DNA of 64,000 nt from Cereibacter sphaeroides (GCA_003243455.1 QFQS01000005.1:62001-126000); one strand, 5' to 3'. Shown: positions 1 through 10,989, counted from the stretch's first letter. Translations and numbers: made by a program. Notes: a model not told the origin generated them from the sequence alone.

Positions 1-440
1 TTGCCAAGGATGCCATCGGTTCCTGCCAGCCGGGAAACCTCGTCCACCACTTTGGGCGGAAAGGCCGGGACAGTCTCCGGGAAATAGGTCCAGTCCCAAG
101 GAACGGGCACTCCCGCCAGTTCCCAATGGCCGGAGGGCGTGTCCTTACCCTTGGATACCTCAGTCGCGGCACCCCATCGGCCCGCCGGAACTGCATCCAA
201 ACCGGGCGTCGGATCGTCCGAAGCCAAACGTATCGCCGCGCCAAGACCCAGTGCATCAAGTGTCGGCATCCGCAAAGGCCCGCTGCGCCCCTGTTCAGCC
301 AGGCCGGCGGCACAGGCTGCCGCTATATGACCAAGCGTGTTCGATCCCGCGTCCCCAAAAGCCGCAGCATCGGGCGCACCGCCGCAGCCGACGGAATCCA
401 TCACGATCAGGAAGGCGCGGCCCTGCGCGGCGCGGTTCAT
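1..440 (-). CDS. deoB: Phosphopentomutase, N-terminal part (cut by window edge)
   Basis: Interconverts (deoxy)ribose 1-phosphate and 5-phosphate, the step after nucleoside phosphorolysis by the neighbouring deoA. Only the first 146 codons are present; the frame stays open to the left edge. Seen: an alkaline-phosphatase-superfamily metal motif near residues 10-25 (FLIVMDSVGCGG) and KDTPSGHWE at about residues 99-107, matching the family motif that carries the phosphorylated threonine (Thr101 here). The ATG overlaps the deoA stop as ATGA, so translation is probably coupled. Last gene of a cdd-deoA-deoB operon. Confidence 0.93.
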   Translation of the reverse strand, partial: MNRAAQGRAFLIVMDSVGCGGAPDAAAFGDAGSNTLGHIAAACAAGLAEQGRSGPLRMPTLDALGLGAAIRLASDDPTPGLDAVPAGRWGAATEVSKGKDTPSGHWELAGVPVPWDWTYFPETVPAFPPKVVDEVSRLAGTDGILG

Positions 441-1747
441 GCGACCCTCGCATGGATCAGCGGCGGCTCATCGGGGACGCTGTCGCGCATCACGAAGGCG
501 GACTGCACAGTCCTGACCGCCGCCTCGGCATCCTCTTCGCTTTGAGCATGGATGATGGCAAGCGGTAGCCCCCGCCCGATTTCCTCGCCTATGCCAGCAA
601 GGTCGGCGAGGCCGACGGAGTGATTGATCCGGTCCGCCTCGCGCAGCCGCCCGCCACCCAGCCGGATGACCGCCTGACCCAGCAAAGCCCCGTCGATGGC
701 GGTGACATAGCCGCCATCGACGCAAGGCACTTCCCGCTGGATCGGAGCCGAAGGCAGCCTGTCGGGCCAGCGTTCGACGAAATCGGCAGGCCCACCCTGG
801 GCTGCGACCATCCGGCCGAACATTTCGGCCGCCTGCCCACCTTCAAGTGCGGCGTCAATGCGCCCTGCCCCGTCGGCGGCATCGGCAGCCAGACCGCCGA
901 GCGCGAGCGCCTCGCCCCCCAAGGCGGCGGTCAGATCCCACAGCGCGGCGTTGACCGAGGTTCCGGTCAGCGTCTCCATCACCTCGATCACCTCCAGCGC
1001 GTTCCCGGCGGCGGTGGCGAGCGGTTGGCTCATGTCGGTGATAAGCGCCGATGTCATGCAGCCCGCGCCCTGGGCTGTCGAGACCAACGCGGCGGCCAGC
1101 GCCTCGGCGGCCTGCATCGTCTTCATGAAAGCGCCGGAGCCGACCTTGACGTCCAGAACCAGCCCCTCCAGCCCCGCCGCGAGTTTCTTGGACAGGATCG
1201 ACGCGGTGATCAGGTCGATGGACTCCACCGTGCCGGAGATATCGCGGATGGCGTAGAGGCGGCGGTCGGCGGGGGCGATCTCGGCGCTGGCCGAGACGAT
1301 GGCGCAGGGGGTGTCGCGCAACTGGGTGCGGAGTTGATCCTCGGTCAGCGCGGTGCGGAAGCCGGGGATGGCCTCAAGCTTATCAAGCGTGCCGCCGGTA
1401 TGGCCGAGGCCGCGGCCGGAGATCATCGGGACGTAGGCCCCGCAGGCGGCGAGCGCGGGGGCGAGCAGAAGAGAGACGCAGTCCCCGATGCCGCCGGTGG
1501 AGTGTTTGTCGAGGACGGGGCCGGGCAGGTCCCATTGCAGGACGGTCCCTGAGTCCCGCATGGCGCGGGTCAGCGCGATCCGGCCCGGCTCACCCAGGCC
1601 GCGCAGGCAGACGGCCATTGCGAAGGCGCCGGCTTGGGCGTCGGTTACGGTGCCGTCTGCGAGTCCTTTGGCAAACCAGGCGATCTCTTCGGGGCTGGGG
1701 ATTTCGCCGCCGCGAAGCTTCGCGTTGATCGTGCGGGCGTCGGTCAC
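437..1747 (-). CDS. deoA: Thymidine phosphorylase
   Basis: Cytosolic phosphorolysis of thymidine/deoxyuridine to base plus deoxyribose 1-phosphate, which deoB then isomerises. 436 residues, close to the usual 440. Shows KHSTGG (about 81-86) for phosphate binding and the family signature SGRGLGHTGGTLDK shortly after. The chosen start is GTG at 1747, which overlaps the cdd stop as GTGA. The same frame is open upstream to 2224, but that part is arginine-rich shadow sequence opposite cdd and not homologous to DeoA. Overlaps deoB by ATGA. Confidence 0.95.
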   Translation of the reverse strand: MTDARTINAKLRGGEIPSPEEIAWFAKGLADGTVTDAQAGAFAMAVCLRGLGEPGRIALTRAMRDSGTVLQWDLPGPVLDKHSTGGIGDCVSLLLAPALAACGAYVPMISGRGLGHTGGTLDKLEAIPGFRTALTEDQLRTQLRDTPCAIVSASAEIAPADRRLYAIRDISGTVESIDLITASILSKKLAAGLEGLVLDVKVGSGAFMKTMQAAEALAAALVSTAQGAGCMTSALITDMSQPLATAAGNALEVIEVMETLTGTSVNAALWDLTAALGGEALALGGLAADAADGAGRIDAALEGGQAAEMFGRMVAAQGGPADFVERWPDRLPSAPIQREVPCVDGGYVTAIDGALLGQAVIRLGGGRLREADRINHSVGLADLAGIGEEIGRGLPLAIIHAQSEEDAEAAVRTVQSAFVMRDSVPDEPPLIHARVA

Positions 1748-2136
1748 GTCCGGTCCATGTGGGCCACCGAGAAAACCCCCGGAAGAAGCTCGGCCACGGT
1801 CAGGGTGCGGCTCTTGCCGTCGGTGGTGCAGAGGGTGACGGGGACGGACTGGGCGGCGAACTCGGCGATCTTCTGGCGGCAGCCGCCGCAGGGGGGGACC
1901 GGGTCGGGGCTGTCGGCGATCACGAGGATTTCGGCGATCTTCGTCTCTCCGGCCGCGACCATGGCGGCGATGGCGCCGGCTTCGGCGCAGGTGCCCTCGG
2001 GGTAGGCCACGTTTTCGACGTTGCAGCCAGAATAGACCGCGCCGGAGGGGGTGCGGAGCGCCGCGCCGACCTTGAAGCGGGAATAGGGGGCGTAGGCGTT
2101 TTCGCGGACGGCGGTCGCGGCGGCGAGCAGGGACAT
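1744..2136 (-). CDS. cdd: Cytidine deaminase
   Basis: Zinc-dependent deamination of cytidine/deoxycytidine to uridine/deoxyuridine, feeding deoA. 130 residues, normal for the short homotetrameric class. Zinc motifs are visible as TCAEAGA (Cys plus catalytic Glu) and PCGGCRQ (two more Cys). The ATG at 2136 follows a GGGAG ribosome site about 6-9 bases upstream; the longer frame to 2205 adds residues unlike the family. First gene of cdd-deoA-deoB; a perfect palindrome lies about 70 bases upstream. Confidence 0.95.
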   Translation of the reverse strand: MSLLAAATAVRENAYAPYSRFKVGAALRTPSGAVYSGCNVENVAYPEGTCAEAGAIAAMVAAGETKIAEILVIADSPDPVPPCGGCRQKIAEFAAQSVPVTLCTTDGKSRTLTVAELLPGVFSVAHMDRT

Positions 2137-2206
2137 GGAGAACTCCCGAGAGATTTGGCAGAGTTTGGGGCGGCGTTTGATAGGATGCAAGTGTGGGTTG
2201 CGCATC

Positions 2207-2228
2207 AGGATTGCACGCGTGCAATCCT
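2207..2228. promoter_or_regulatory. 22-bp perfect palindrome upstream of cdd
   Basis: A perfect inverted repeat centred on CACGCGTG, with arms AGGATTGCACG, about 70 bases upstream of the cdd ATG. An AT-rich stretch with TATGAT on the minus strand lies just beyond it (2236-2241) and could be a -10 box, so the palindrome would sit at the transcription start. Likely operator for a nucleoside-responsive repressor (LacI/DeoR type is a guess); no regulator gene for it is in the window. Confidence 0.6.
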
Positions 2229-2406
2229 TGCTATCATATTGATATGTATTGATATTGATGTTGGCATTAACCCAGAATTAACCTTTGACAGCACCTGTGG
2301 CGAAGGTTGCCGGGGGTTTTGCACCCCCGCCCCTGCCCGGCCACGGGCCGGGCGTTCTTCGCTGAAATCCTCCACCGGAGGATTTCTGATCGCTCATCAC
2401 CCCGCA

Positions 2407-2426
2407 GGATATTTGGAAACAGAAGA
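2407..2426 (-). repeat. Post-stop repeat, copy 1
   Basis: First of three copies of a 20-base motif, read on the minus strand as TCTTCTGTTTCCAAATATCC. It begins 3 bases after the stop of the cupin gene. The other copies are at 8639-8658 and 20186-20205. The surrounding 2300-2400 is rich in GC-inverted runs (CCGGGCGG/GGCCGGGC type), as expected of a transcript end. Confidence 0.6.
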
Positions 2427-2429
2427 GGC

Positions 2430-3512
2430 TCAGAGAAGCTTCGTGCCGAAGGTGCCGGGCAGCGAGACCTCGAGCAGTTCGAGATCGGCGCTGGGGGTGG
2501 CATAGCGGGTGGCCATGCCCGGCGGGATGACGAAGGCATCGCCGGGGCCAAGGCGGTAGGGGTCTTTGCCCTCGCCCTCCAGCGTCATTTCGCCCTTCAT
2601 CACGAAGGTGAAGAGGATGTCGCCTTCGTGTTTCGTCCAGGCCGTCTCGCCGCCGTCGGGGCGGGCGACCATGACCGAAGCGACGCCCTTGGTATTGGCG
2701 TTGATAGAGGTGTCGCGGGCGACGAAACCCGGCAGGCGGAACGGGTGGAAGGTGCCATCCTTGCCCACGTCATGCACGAAACGCTGGCCATCCCATTCGC
2801 GGTCGGGGCGGAAATGCGGGGTCGGAAGCTCCATGTCGTGGTCGATCTCGGTGACATGATCGGCCGGGACGCCGATTTCGATCACCTCGATCTCCTCGCC
2901 GCTTTCCATGACGCGGTGGCGGATCTGCGGTGGCTGGATGAAGCAGTCGCCCGCATGCAGGCGGCGCAGGCCACCCTGATCTTCGTAGAGAACATCGACC
3001 CAGCCATGGATGCAGAAGATCAGCTGAAAGCCGACCTTGTGGAAATGCACCATGTCGGGAACCTTGCCATCCGGCACACGGATGTGGCTGGCGATCATCG
3101 CCCCGCCGAGACGCGAGGGGACAAGGTCGCGGTAGCTCATCCCCGCGCGGCCGATCACCCAAGGAGCCTGGTCCGCAAGCCTGCGGACGACAAAGGCATG
3201 TTCGGTCACAGGCAGGACAAGTGGCGGGTTCAACTCGTCGATTTCGATCTTCGTACCGTTCGGCGCGGTCAGTTCACGCTTGCCGTCGGCAAAACCGTCG
3301 GGATCTTCGGTCAGGATGCGGATGGTGCCGGGGCCGTCCGGCGCGCCTTTCTCGATGCGCAGGCGCAGGCCATGGCCGGAAAGCACCGCAACCTCGGGGT
3401 TGTCGGCGGGATAGATCATGTCGAGCCGCATCTTCAGCGTCTTGGTGTAGAACGGCAGATCGTCACGCAACTCGGCCGTTGGCAGCCGGAACTCGGCGCG
3501 GATTTCGGTCAT
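2430..3512 (-). CDS. Bicupin-type protein, unknown substrate
   Basis: 360-residue soluble protein with two cupin barrels. The first lies around residues 145-215 (HFHKVGFQLIF, then GDCFIQPPQIRH) and the second around 280-335 (LGPGDAFVIPPGMATRY). The N-terminal 90 residues (LPFYTKTLKMRLDMIYP...AVLSGHGLRLRIEKG) resemble a glyoxalase/VOC-like fold, which is inference. Metal-binding histidines are evident in the first cupin and weak in the second. Start ATG at 3512 has a strong GGGGAGGGGAAAG site. It is transcribed divergently from maeB across a palindrome. Not recognised as homogentisate dioxygenase or another named enzyme; function unknown. Confidence 0.85.
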   Translation of the reverse strand: MTEIRAEFRLPTAELRDDLPFYTKTLKMRLDMIYPADNPEVAVLSGHGLRLRIEKGAPDGPGTIRILTEDPDGFADGKRELTAPNGTKIEIDELNPPLVLPVTEHAFVVRRLADQAPWVIGRAGMSYRDLVPSRLGGAMIASHIRVPDGKVPDMVHFHKVGFQLIFCIHGWVDVLYEDQGGLRRLHAGDCFIQPPQIRHRVMESGEEIEVIEIGVPADHVTEIDHDMELPTPHFRPDREWDGQRFVHDVGKDGTFHPFRLPGFVARDTSINANTKGVASVMVARPDGGETAWTKHEGDILFTFVMKGEMTLEGEGKDPYRLGPGDAFVIPPGMATRYATPSADLELLEVSLPGTFGTKLL

Positions 3513-3614
3513 CTTTCCCCTCCCCGTCTTTGGCGCGAGAGTGCGTCCGCAATCGGGGATTTGCAAGTTGGGTCAAAAGCACTTAGCAAAGATGGGCGGA
3601 GTCGTATTCGCAGG

Positions 3615-3632
3615 TAGTTTAACGTTGAACTA
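3615..3632. promoter_or_regulatory. 18-bp near-perfect palindrome between cupin gene and maeB
   Basis: TAGTTTAACGTTGAACTA is symmetric except for one base pair. It lies 18 bases upstream of the maeB start, just before its GGGAGGGG ribosome site, and about 100 bases from the divergent cupin gene start. Size and AT-rich arms resemble MarR/GntR-type operators; the regulator is unknown. Confidence 0.5.
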
Positions 3633-3650
3633 TCTTCGAGGGAGGGGCGG

Positions 3651-5930
<2,280 letters not shown>

Positions 5931-6053
5931 GCGGTCTGGACCGCCGACCCGTCTCGATTGCCAGAATCAGAGATTCGTGGTTTCAATACAGCCATTGGTT
6001 GCAGAAATTTTGCGTGAAGCCTGAGCGGTTTGCTCAATTTGGAGGTTTCAGCT

Positions 6054-7130
6054 TTGGACAATTATAACATGCGCGCCGAGATGCGGCGCAACCCTCGTCT
6101 TTGCATTTCCGATGCTGATCTGGGTGCCGTAAAGGCTCTGGTCGATGCGCGCCGTGGCCGGTTGGAGTTGCTGCAGAAGTCGCTGCAAGACGATAGAAAG
6201 CTGCGTCTCTCGCGTGCCTCAGCAGCCGCGATACGCGACGCGATGGCGGTGGCTATTCCCGACTTCAAGAAGCGGGCAAAGGATTTGGTCGCCCGGCAGA
6301 AGCACGAGGTCGAGGGGCTACGAACGATGGACGGCGATTTCCCCGGAGGATGGGAGATACCGCAGGACAGCTCGCTGATCGACTGGGTGACGGTCGATCT
6401 GGATTACAAGACGATCAAGGACTGGTTGGATTTCCAGCGCCGTCTGAAGGCCGGTTTTGAGCATTATATTCCCCGCGATCCGCCCTTTGCCGGGGAACTG
6501 TGGTGGGGGGAAACGAACTGGTTCTCGACCACAGGCAACCTTTTTGCCGACGGTAACAACACGCCCTGGCGGATCTGGGGGCATTTTGGCTATGACGGCG
6601 ATCCGCTGGTGGGCGGCAGCCTTGGCTGCTCGGGCTTCTTCTTCCTGACGCCGGACCGGTTCTATGTGAACGGCAAGGGCAATTTCGAAATCCGCCCGCG
6701 CATCCAGACCAACGGCTGGGTCTCGGGCTGGACCGGCAGCTATCATCCGGTATGGGCTGCCGACGACAAATGGAGCAAGCTGTGGGAGATCAAGCGCGTC
6801 ACCGCATCGCTGAGTACGGGAGAGATACTGGCGACCGAGGAGCTGGCGCTGAACCTGATCAACCTGGATGATGAAATGCCGGTGGGTCAGGCCAGTGCCA
6901 GCGTCATCGGTGGCTGGGTGCCGATCCTTCGGTTCAGCGCGGATATGGATGATCTGCGCAGCCGTGGCATTTCGATCATTCTGGAGATGTCGATCCGCTA
7001 TGACTTCCAGCTGGAGGGGGAATCCGACCTGTGGTTGCGCAACCGGCCCGGCTCTGCTTCAGAATCCGTTCCGGCCTTTGACAATGCGATCCTTGTAAAC
7101 CCCTTTCCGGGTGCGGTGATAAAGGTCTGA
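6054..7130 (+). CDS. Hypothetical protein, unknown family
   Basis: 358 residues and not recognised. Residues 1-90 are charged and probably helical (about 25-90, KALVDARRGRLELLQKSLQ...KKRAKDLVARQKHEVEGL), suggesting a coiled coil. The remaining 260 residues are rich in Trp, Gly and Asn (WWGETNWFSTTGNLF, GGSLGCSGFFFLTPD, QTNGWVSGWTGSYHP) in an all-beta pattern like a jelly-roll or lectin-type fold (inference). No signal peptide or membrane segment. I chose TTG at 6054 because GGAGG lies 8 bases upstream; TTG 6030 and ATG 6069 have worse spacing. Flanked by maeB and an NtrC-type regulator, which gives no functional hint. Confidence 0.75.
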   Translation: MDNYNMRAEMRRNPRLCISDADLGAVKALVDARRGRLELLQKSLQDDRKLRLSRASAAAIRDAMAVAIPDFKKRAKDLVARQKHEVEGLRTMDGDFPGGWEIPQDSSLIDWVTVDLDYKTIKDWLDFQRRLKAGFEHYIPRDPPFAGELWWGETNWFSTTGNLFADGNNTPWRIWGHFGYDGDPLVGGSLGCSGFFFLTPDRFYVNGKGNFEIRPRIQTNGWVSGWTGSYHPVWAADDKWSKLWEIKRVTASLSTGEILATEELALNLINLDDEMPVGQASASVIGGWVPILRFSADMDDLRSRGISIILEMSIRYDFQLEGESDLWLRNRPGSASESVPAFDNAILVNPFPGAVIKV

Positions 7131-7183
7131 GTCCAAAATAAATCGTGGTTGGACGCGCAAGCGTCGTCGCGTAACTTTCCACC

Positions 7184-8620
7184 ATGCAGGACAAAGCCGA
7201 AACAACCGTGCCGCGAACACCTACCGCCGAAAAACGGCCAAGCGGTGCGACGATCCTTCTGGTCGAAGGCGCTGCAGCGCTGCAGACCGCTTATCGTAGC
7301 CTGCTGACGCGGGCGGGCAACCGGGTGCGTGTCGTCTCCACGGCGGCAGAAGCGCGCACGGTCTTTGCCGACAGCCTGTTCCCCATCGTTCTGCTTGACC
7401 TGACATTGCCCGATGGCGACGGGCTGGAGTTGCTGCAGGACATGCTGGCGACCCGGCCAGAAACACGGGCGATTGTGATCACCGCCAATGGCTCGATCAG
7501 CGCGGCAGTGTCGGCAATGCGGGCGGGGGCGCAGGATTTCCTGGTCAAGCCGGTCGAGGATGCACGCTTGGTCGCAGCCGTCCGCAGCGCGGCCGAGCCG
7601 CCAAAGCGCAAGACCACGGCACCGCACCCTGACGCCCCCCCCGGCGAGCTGTTCCTTGGCTCATCGCCGACCATGACCGATGTCTATGGCAAGATCCGTT
7701 CGGTCGCGGCCTCGATGGCGACGGTCTTCATCACGGGCGAAAGTGGCACGGGCAAAGAGCTTTGCGCACAAGCGGTGCATGACGGTTCAGCCCGCGCATC
7801 CGGACCGTTCATTGCGCTGAACTGCGGCGCAATCCCGCCGGACCTACTGGAGTCCGAGGTCTTCGGCCATATGAAGGGGTCGTTCACCGGGGCGATTTCC
7901 GACAAGCCCGGCGCGGCGGCGGCGGCGGATGGGGGCACGCTGTTTCTGGACGAAATCTGCGAGATGGATATCGGGTTGCAGACCAAACTGCTGCGGTTCC
8001 TTCAAACCTCGATGGTCCAACCGGTTGGCGCGACGCGGCCCAAAAAGGTCAACGTCCGTATCGTCTGCGCAACGAACCGCGATCCGCTGGATTCGGTCCG
8101 GCGCGGGCAGTTCCGCGAGGATCTGTATTATCGCCTCTATGTCGTGCCGATCCACATGCCGCCCCTGCGGGAACGCGGCCATGACGTGATCGAGATCGCC
8201 GAAGCGGCGCTTGCACGCTTTTCCGCGGAAGAACACCGCAAGTTCGATGGATTGGATGAAAACGTCCGCAGCCTGTTCCAGGCCCTGCCCTGGCCCGGCA
8301 ATGTCCGCCAGTTGCTGAACGTCATCCGCAACGTGGTCGTGCTGAACGAAGGCGGTATCGTGACGCCTGAGATGCTGCCGCCTGACCTCGTGCATCAGGC
8401 AGAGCAGTTGCCCGCAAAAGCCGTGTCCAGCCCCGAACCTGCCGGGCCGACGGTCGATCAGCTTGTCGGCCGAAGCCTGGCCGAGATCGAGCAGATCATG
8501 ATCGAGGCCACGATCGAACGCTTTGGCGGCTCGGTTCCCAAGGCCGCGCGCGTGCTGGATGTCTCACCCTCGACGCTCTACCGCAAGCGCGAGGTCTGGC
8601 TGAAGGCGCCGGGGGACTGA
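7184..8620 (+). CDS. Sigma54-dependent response regulator, NtrC family
   Basis: 478 residues: receiver (about 23-135), AAA+ sigma54 activator domain (about 158-395) and Fis-type helix-turn-helix at the end (VPKAARVLDVSPSTLYRKR). Walker A GESGTGKE (Lys191), the sigma54-contact loop as GSFTGA (232-237, Ser for the usual Ala) and Walker B LFLDE (253-257) are intact. The receiver keeps the phospho-Asp (Asp72) and Lys122, but the acidic pair usually seen as DD after the first strand is Glu28-Gly29. Phosphorylation control may be altered. No partner kinase is adjacent. Targets unknown. Confidence 0.9.
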   Translation: MQDKAETTVPRTPTAEKRPSGATILLVEGAAALQTAYRSLLTRAGNRVRVVSTAAEARTVFADSLFPIVLLDLTLPDGDGLELLQDMLATRPETRAIVITANGSISAAVSAMRAGAQDFLVKPVEDARLVAAVRSAAEPPKRKTTAPHPDAPPGELFLGSSPTMTDVYGKIRSVAASMATVFITGESGTGKELCAQAVHDGSARASGPFIALNCGAIPPDLLESEVFGHMKGSFTGAISDKPGAAAAADGGTLFLDEICEMDIGLQTKLLRFLQTSMVQPVGATRPKKVNVRIVCATNRDPLDSVRRGQFREDLYYRLYVVPIHMPPLRERGHDVIEIAEAALARFSAEEHRKFDGLDENVRSLFQALPWPGNVRQLLNVIRNVVVLNEGGIVTPEMLPPDLVHQAEQLPAKAVSSPEPAGPTVDQLVGRSLAEIEQIMIEATIERFGGSVPKAARVLDVSPSTLYRKREVWLKAPGD

Positions 8621-8638
8621 GACTCCCCCCTCTGCCCT

Positions 8639-8658
8639 TCTTCTGTTCTCAAATATCC
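8639..8658 (+). repeat. Post-stop repeat, copy 2
   Basis: TCTTCTGTTCTCAAATATCC, starting 18 bases after the stop of the sigma54 regulator and 18/20 identical to copy 1 in the same orientation relative to the upstream gene. It is followed by CTCGGGGG and CCGG-rich sequence in the convergent gap before nadK; probably part of a transcript end. Confidence 0.6.
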
Positions 8659-8749
8659 TCGGGGGTTGCCGGTTGAGTCCGCCATTGGTCCGAGGACCAA
8701 CCGGCGACGGGGTGGAAACCCCCCGCGCGCCGCCAGCAACAAGCACGCC

Positions 8750-9511
8750 CTAGACGAACTGCTCCCGCAGCAGCCTTTCGTCCAGGCCATGCCCCGGATC
8801 GAACAGGATGCGGTGGCGTACCCTGGGCTCTGACCGGATCTCGACAAAGGTCACGTTGCGTACCGAGCGACCGTCGGCATCGGCCATCACCGGTCGCTTT
8901 TCCGGCTCCAGAACGTCGAAGCGCACCACGGCTTTCTTCGGCAAAAGCGCGCCACGCCAGCGACGCGGACGGAAGGCGGCCACGGCGGTAAGCGCCAGCA
9001 CATCCGCGCCGATTGGCAGGATGGGGCCATGGGCGGAGTAGTTGTAAGCGGTCGAGCCCGCAGGGGTGCAAAGCATCGCGCCGTCGCAGATCAGTTCGGC
9101 CAGTCGCAGTTTGCCGTCGACGCTGATGCGCAGCTTGGCCGCCTGCGGACCTGCGCGCAGCAGCGACACCTCGTTGATGGCCAGCCCTTCGGCAAGTTCG
9201 CCCTCGATCGTCTCGGCACGCATCGACAGCGGGTTGATTATCTCTTCTTCTGCCGCAAGCAGCCTTGCCGGGAGGTTTTCCAGCGAAAAGCCGTTCATCA
9301 GAAAGCCGATGGTGCCGCAGTTCATGCCATAGACAGGCATATCGCGGTCCTGCAGGGCGTGCAGGGTTTCCAGCATGAAGCCGTCGCCGCCAAGCGCCAC
9401 GATCACCTCGGCCTCGTCAGGCGAGCTTTGGCCGTGCTTGTCCGTCAGCGCGGCCAGCGCAGCTTGCGCTTCGGCAGAGGGGCTGGCGGTGAAACCGATC
9501 CGGCGCTGCAC
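8750..9511 (-). CDS. nadK: NAD kinase
   Basis: ATP-dependent phosphorylation of NAD to NADP. 253 residues, normal for the compact alphaproteobacterial form. The family GGDG motif is at about 41-44 (ALGGDGFML), with the glycine-rich ATP/NAD site NEVSLLR...DGAMLCTPAGSTAYNYSAHGP in the C-terminal half. I chose GTG at 9511, with GGGAG about 7 bases upstream; a TTG at 9532 would add seven residues. Divergent from glyA over about 180 bases. Confidence 0.93.
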   Translation of the reverse strand: MQRRIGFTASPSAEAQAALAALTDKHGQSSPDEAEVIVALGGDGFMLETLHALQDRDMPVYGMNCGTIGFLMNGFSLENLPARLLAAEEEIINPLSMRAETIEGELAEGLAINEVSLLRAGPQAAKLRISVDGKLRLAELICDGAMLCTPAGSTAYNYSAHGPILPIGADVLALTAVAAFRPRRWRGALLPKKAVVRFDVLEPEKRPVMADADGRSVRNVTFVEIRSEPRVRHRILFDPGHGLDERLLREQFV

Positions 9512-9692
9512 GATGTCTCTCCCGAGGATCAATTCCGTGGCGCCAAGTCTTGGCGGGCCGGGGTGGCAAACTCAAGCCCCGAAGGGCTCAGCCTTTTCGC
9601 GCGATGCGCAACATAGGTCGTTTTTCGTCCTTTCTGCCCCCGCCGTCATGGTCTAAAGGATCGCCAATTCCAGCCAGCTTCAGGAGCCGCCC

Positions 9693-10988
9693 ATGAACGC
9701 CCCGCAACGCGACGCCGGTTTCTTTACCGAAGACCTCTCCAGCCGCGACCCGGCGCTGTTTGCCGCCGTGACGGATGAACTTGGCCGTCAGCGCGACGAG
9801 ATCGAGTTGATCGCCTCGGAAAACATCGTGTCGCTGGCCGTGTTGCAGGCGCAGGGGTCGGTGCTGACCAACAAGTATGCCGAGGGCTATCCGGGCAAGC
9901 GCTACTATGGCGGCTGCCAGTATGTCGACGTGGCCGAGACGCTGGCGATCGAGCGGGCGAAGGAACTCTTCGGCTGCAAGTTCGCGAACGTTCAGCCGAA
10001 CTCGGGGAGCCAGATGAACCAGGCGGTGTTTCTGGCGCTGCTGAAGCCGGGCGACACCTTCATGGGGCTGGATTTGAACTCTGGCGGACACCTGACGCAC
10101 GGATCGCCGGTCAACATGTCGGGCAAATGGTTCAACGTGATCTCCTATGGCGTGCGCCAGCAGGATCAGCGGCTGGACATGGACGAGGTGCGCGCCAAGG
10201 CGCTGGAGCATCGTCCGAAGCTGATCCTCGCGGGCGGAACCGCCTATAGCCGCGAATGGGACTGGGCTGCATTCCGGGCGATTGCGGATGAGATCGGAGC
10301 CTATCTGCATGTGGACATGGCCCATATCGCCGGGCTAGTGGCGGGTGGTGTCCATGCATCCCCCCTGCCCCACGCGCATGTGGTGACGACGACCACGCAT
10401 AAGTCGCTGCGCGGCCCGCGCGGCGGCATGATCCTGTGCAACGACGAAGATATCGCGAAGAAAATCAACTCGGCAGTGTTTCCGGGCCTGCAGGGCGGTC
10501 CGCTGATGCATGTGATCGCGGCGAAGGCCGTGGCATTCGGCGAGGCGCTGCGGCCCGAGTTCAAGAACTACGCCGCGCAGGTGAAGAAGAACGCCGCCGC
10601 CATGGCGGACCAGCTGATGAAGGGCGGGATCGACATCGTCTCGGGCGGGACCGACAACCACCTGTGCCTCGCGGACCTGCGTCCGAAGAAGGTGACGGGC
10701 AAGGCGGCGGAAGCGGCGCTGGGACGGGCGCATATCACCACCAACAAGAACGGTGTGCCTTTCGATCCCGAGAAACCGTTTGTCACGAGCGGAATCCGCT
10801 TGGGTAGCCCCGCGGGCACGACGCGCGGGTTCGCCGAGGCCGAGTTCCGCCAGATCGCCGACTGGATCGTCGAGGTGGTGGACGGGCTGGCCGCGAATGG
10901 CGAGGACGGCAACGCCGAGGTCGAGGCCCGCGTGCGCGGCAAGGTGGCCGAGCTTTGCGCCCGGTTTCCGCTCTATCCGACGCTGTGA
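9693..10988 (+). CDS. glyA: Serine hydroxymethyltransferase
   Basis: PLP enzyme interconverting serine plus tetrahydrofolate with glycine plus 5,10-methylene-THF; main entry of one-carbon units. 431 residues, as usual. The PLP-lysine motif VVTTTTHKSLRGPRGG lies near residues 228-243; N-terminal IELIASENIVS and YAEGYPGKRYYGG are family landmarks. ATG at 9693 has AGGAG at good spacing. No glycine riboswitch architecture was seen in the 180-base upstream region. Confidence 0.97.
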   Translation: MNAPQRDAGFFTEDLSSRDPALFAAVTDELGRQRDEIELIASENIVSLAVLQAQGSVLTNKYAEGYPGKRYYGGCQYVDVAETLAIERAKELFGCKFANVQPNSGSQMNQAVFLALLKPGDTFMGLDLNSGGHLTHGSPVNMSGKWFNVISYGVRQQDQRLDMDEVRAKALEHRPKLILAGGTAYSREWDWAAFRAIADEIGAYLHVDMAHIAGLVAGGVHASPLPHAHVVTTTTHKSLRGPRGGMILCNDEDIAKKINSAVFPGLQGGPLMHVIAAKAVAFGEALRPEFKNYAAQVKKNAAAMADQLMKGGIDIVSGGTDNHLCLADLRPKKVTGKAAEAALGRAHITTNKNGVPFDPEKPFVTSGIRLGSPAGTTRGFAEAEFRQIADWIVEVVDGLAANGEDGNAEVEARVRGKVAELCARFPLYPTL

Positions 10989-10989
10989 C

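Noticed and set aside
437..2224. Single 595-residue frame spanning cdd and deoA
   Set aside because: The upstream third is arginine-rich shadow sequence opposite cdd; homology to DeoA starts at the GTG at 1747, which overlaps the cdd stop.
2307..3617. Long plus-strand frame of 436 codons
   Set aside because: Antisense to the bicupin gene, with no ribosome site and a composition typical of shadow frames in GC-rich DNA.
9512..9692. Possible glycine riboswitch before glyA
   Set aside because: The gap is too short and lacks the tandem conserved aptamer pattern.
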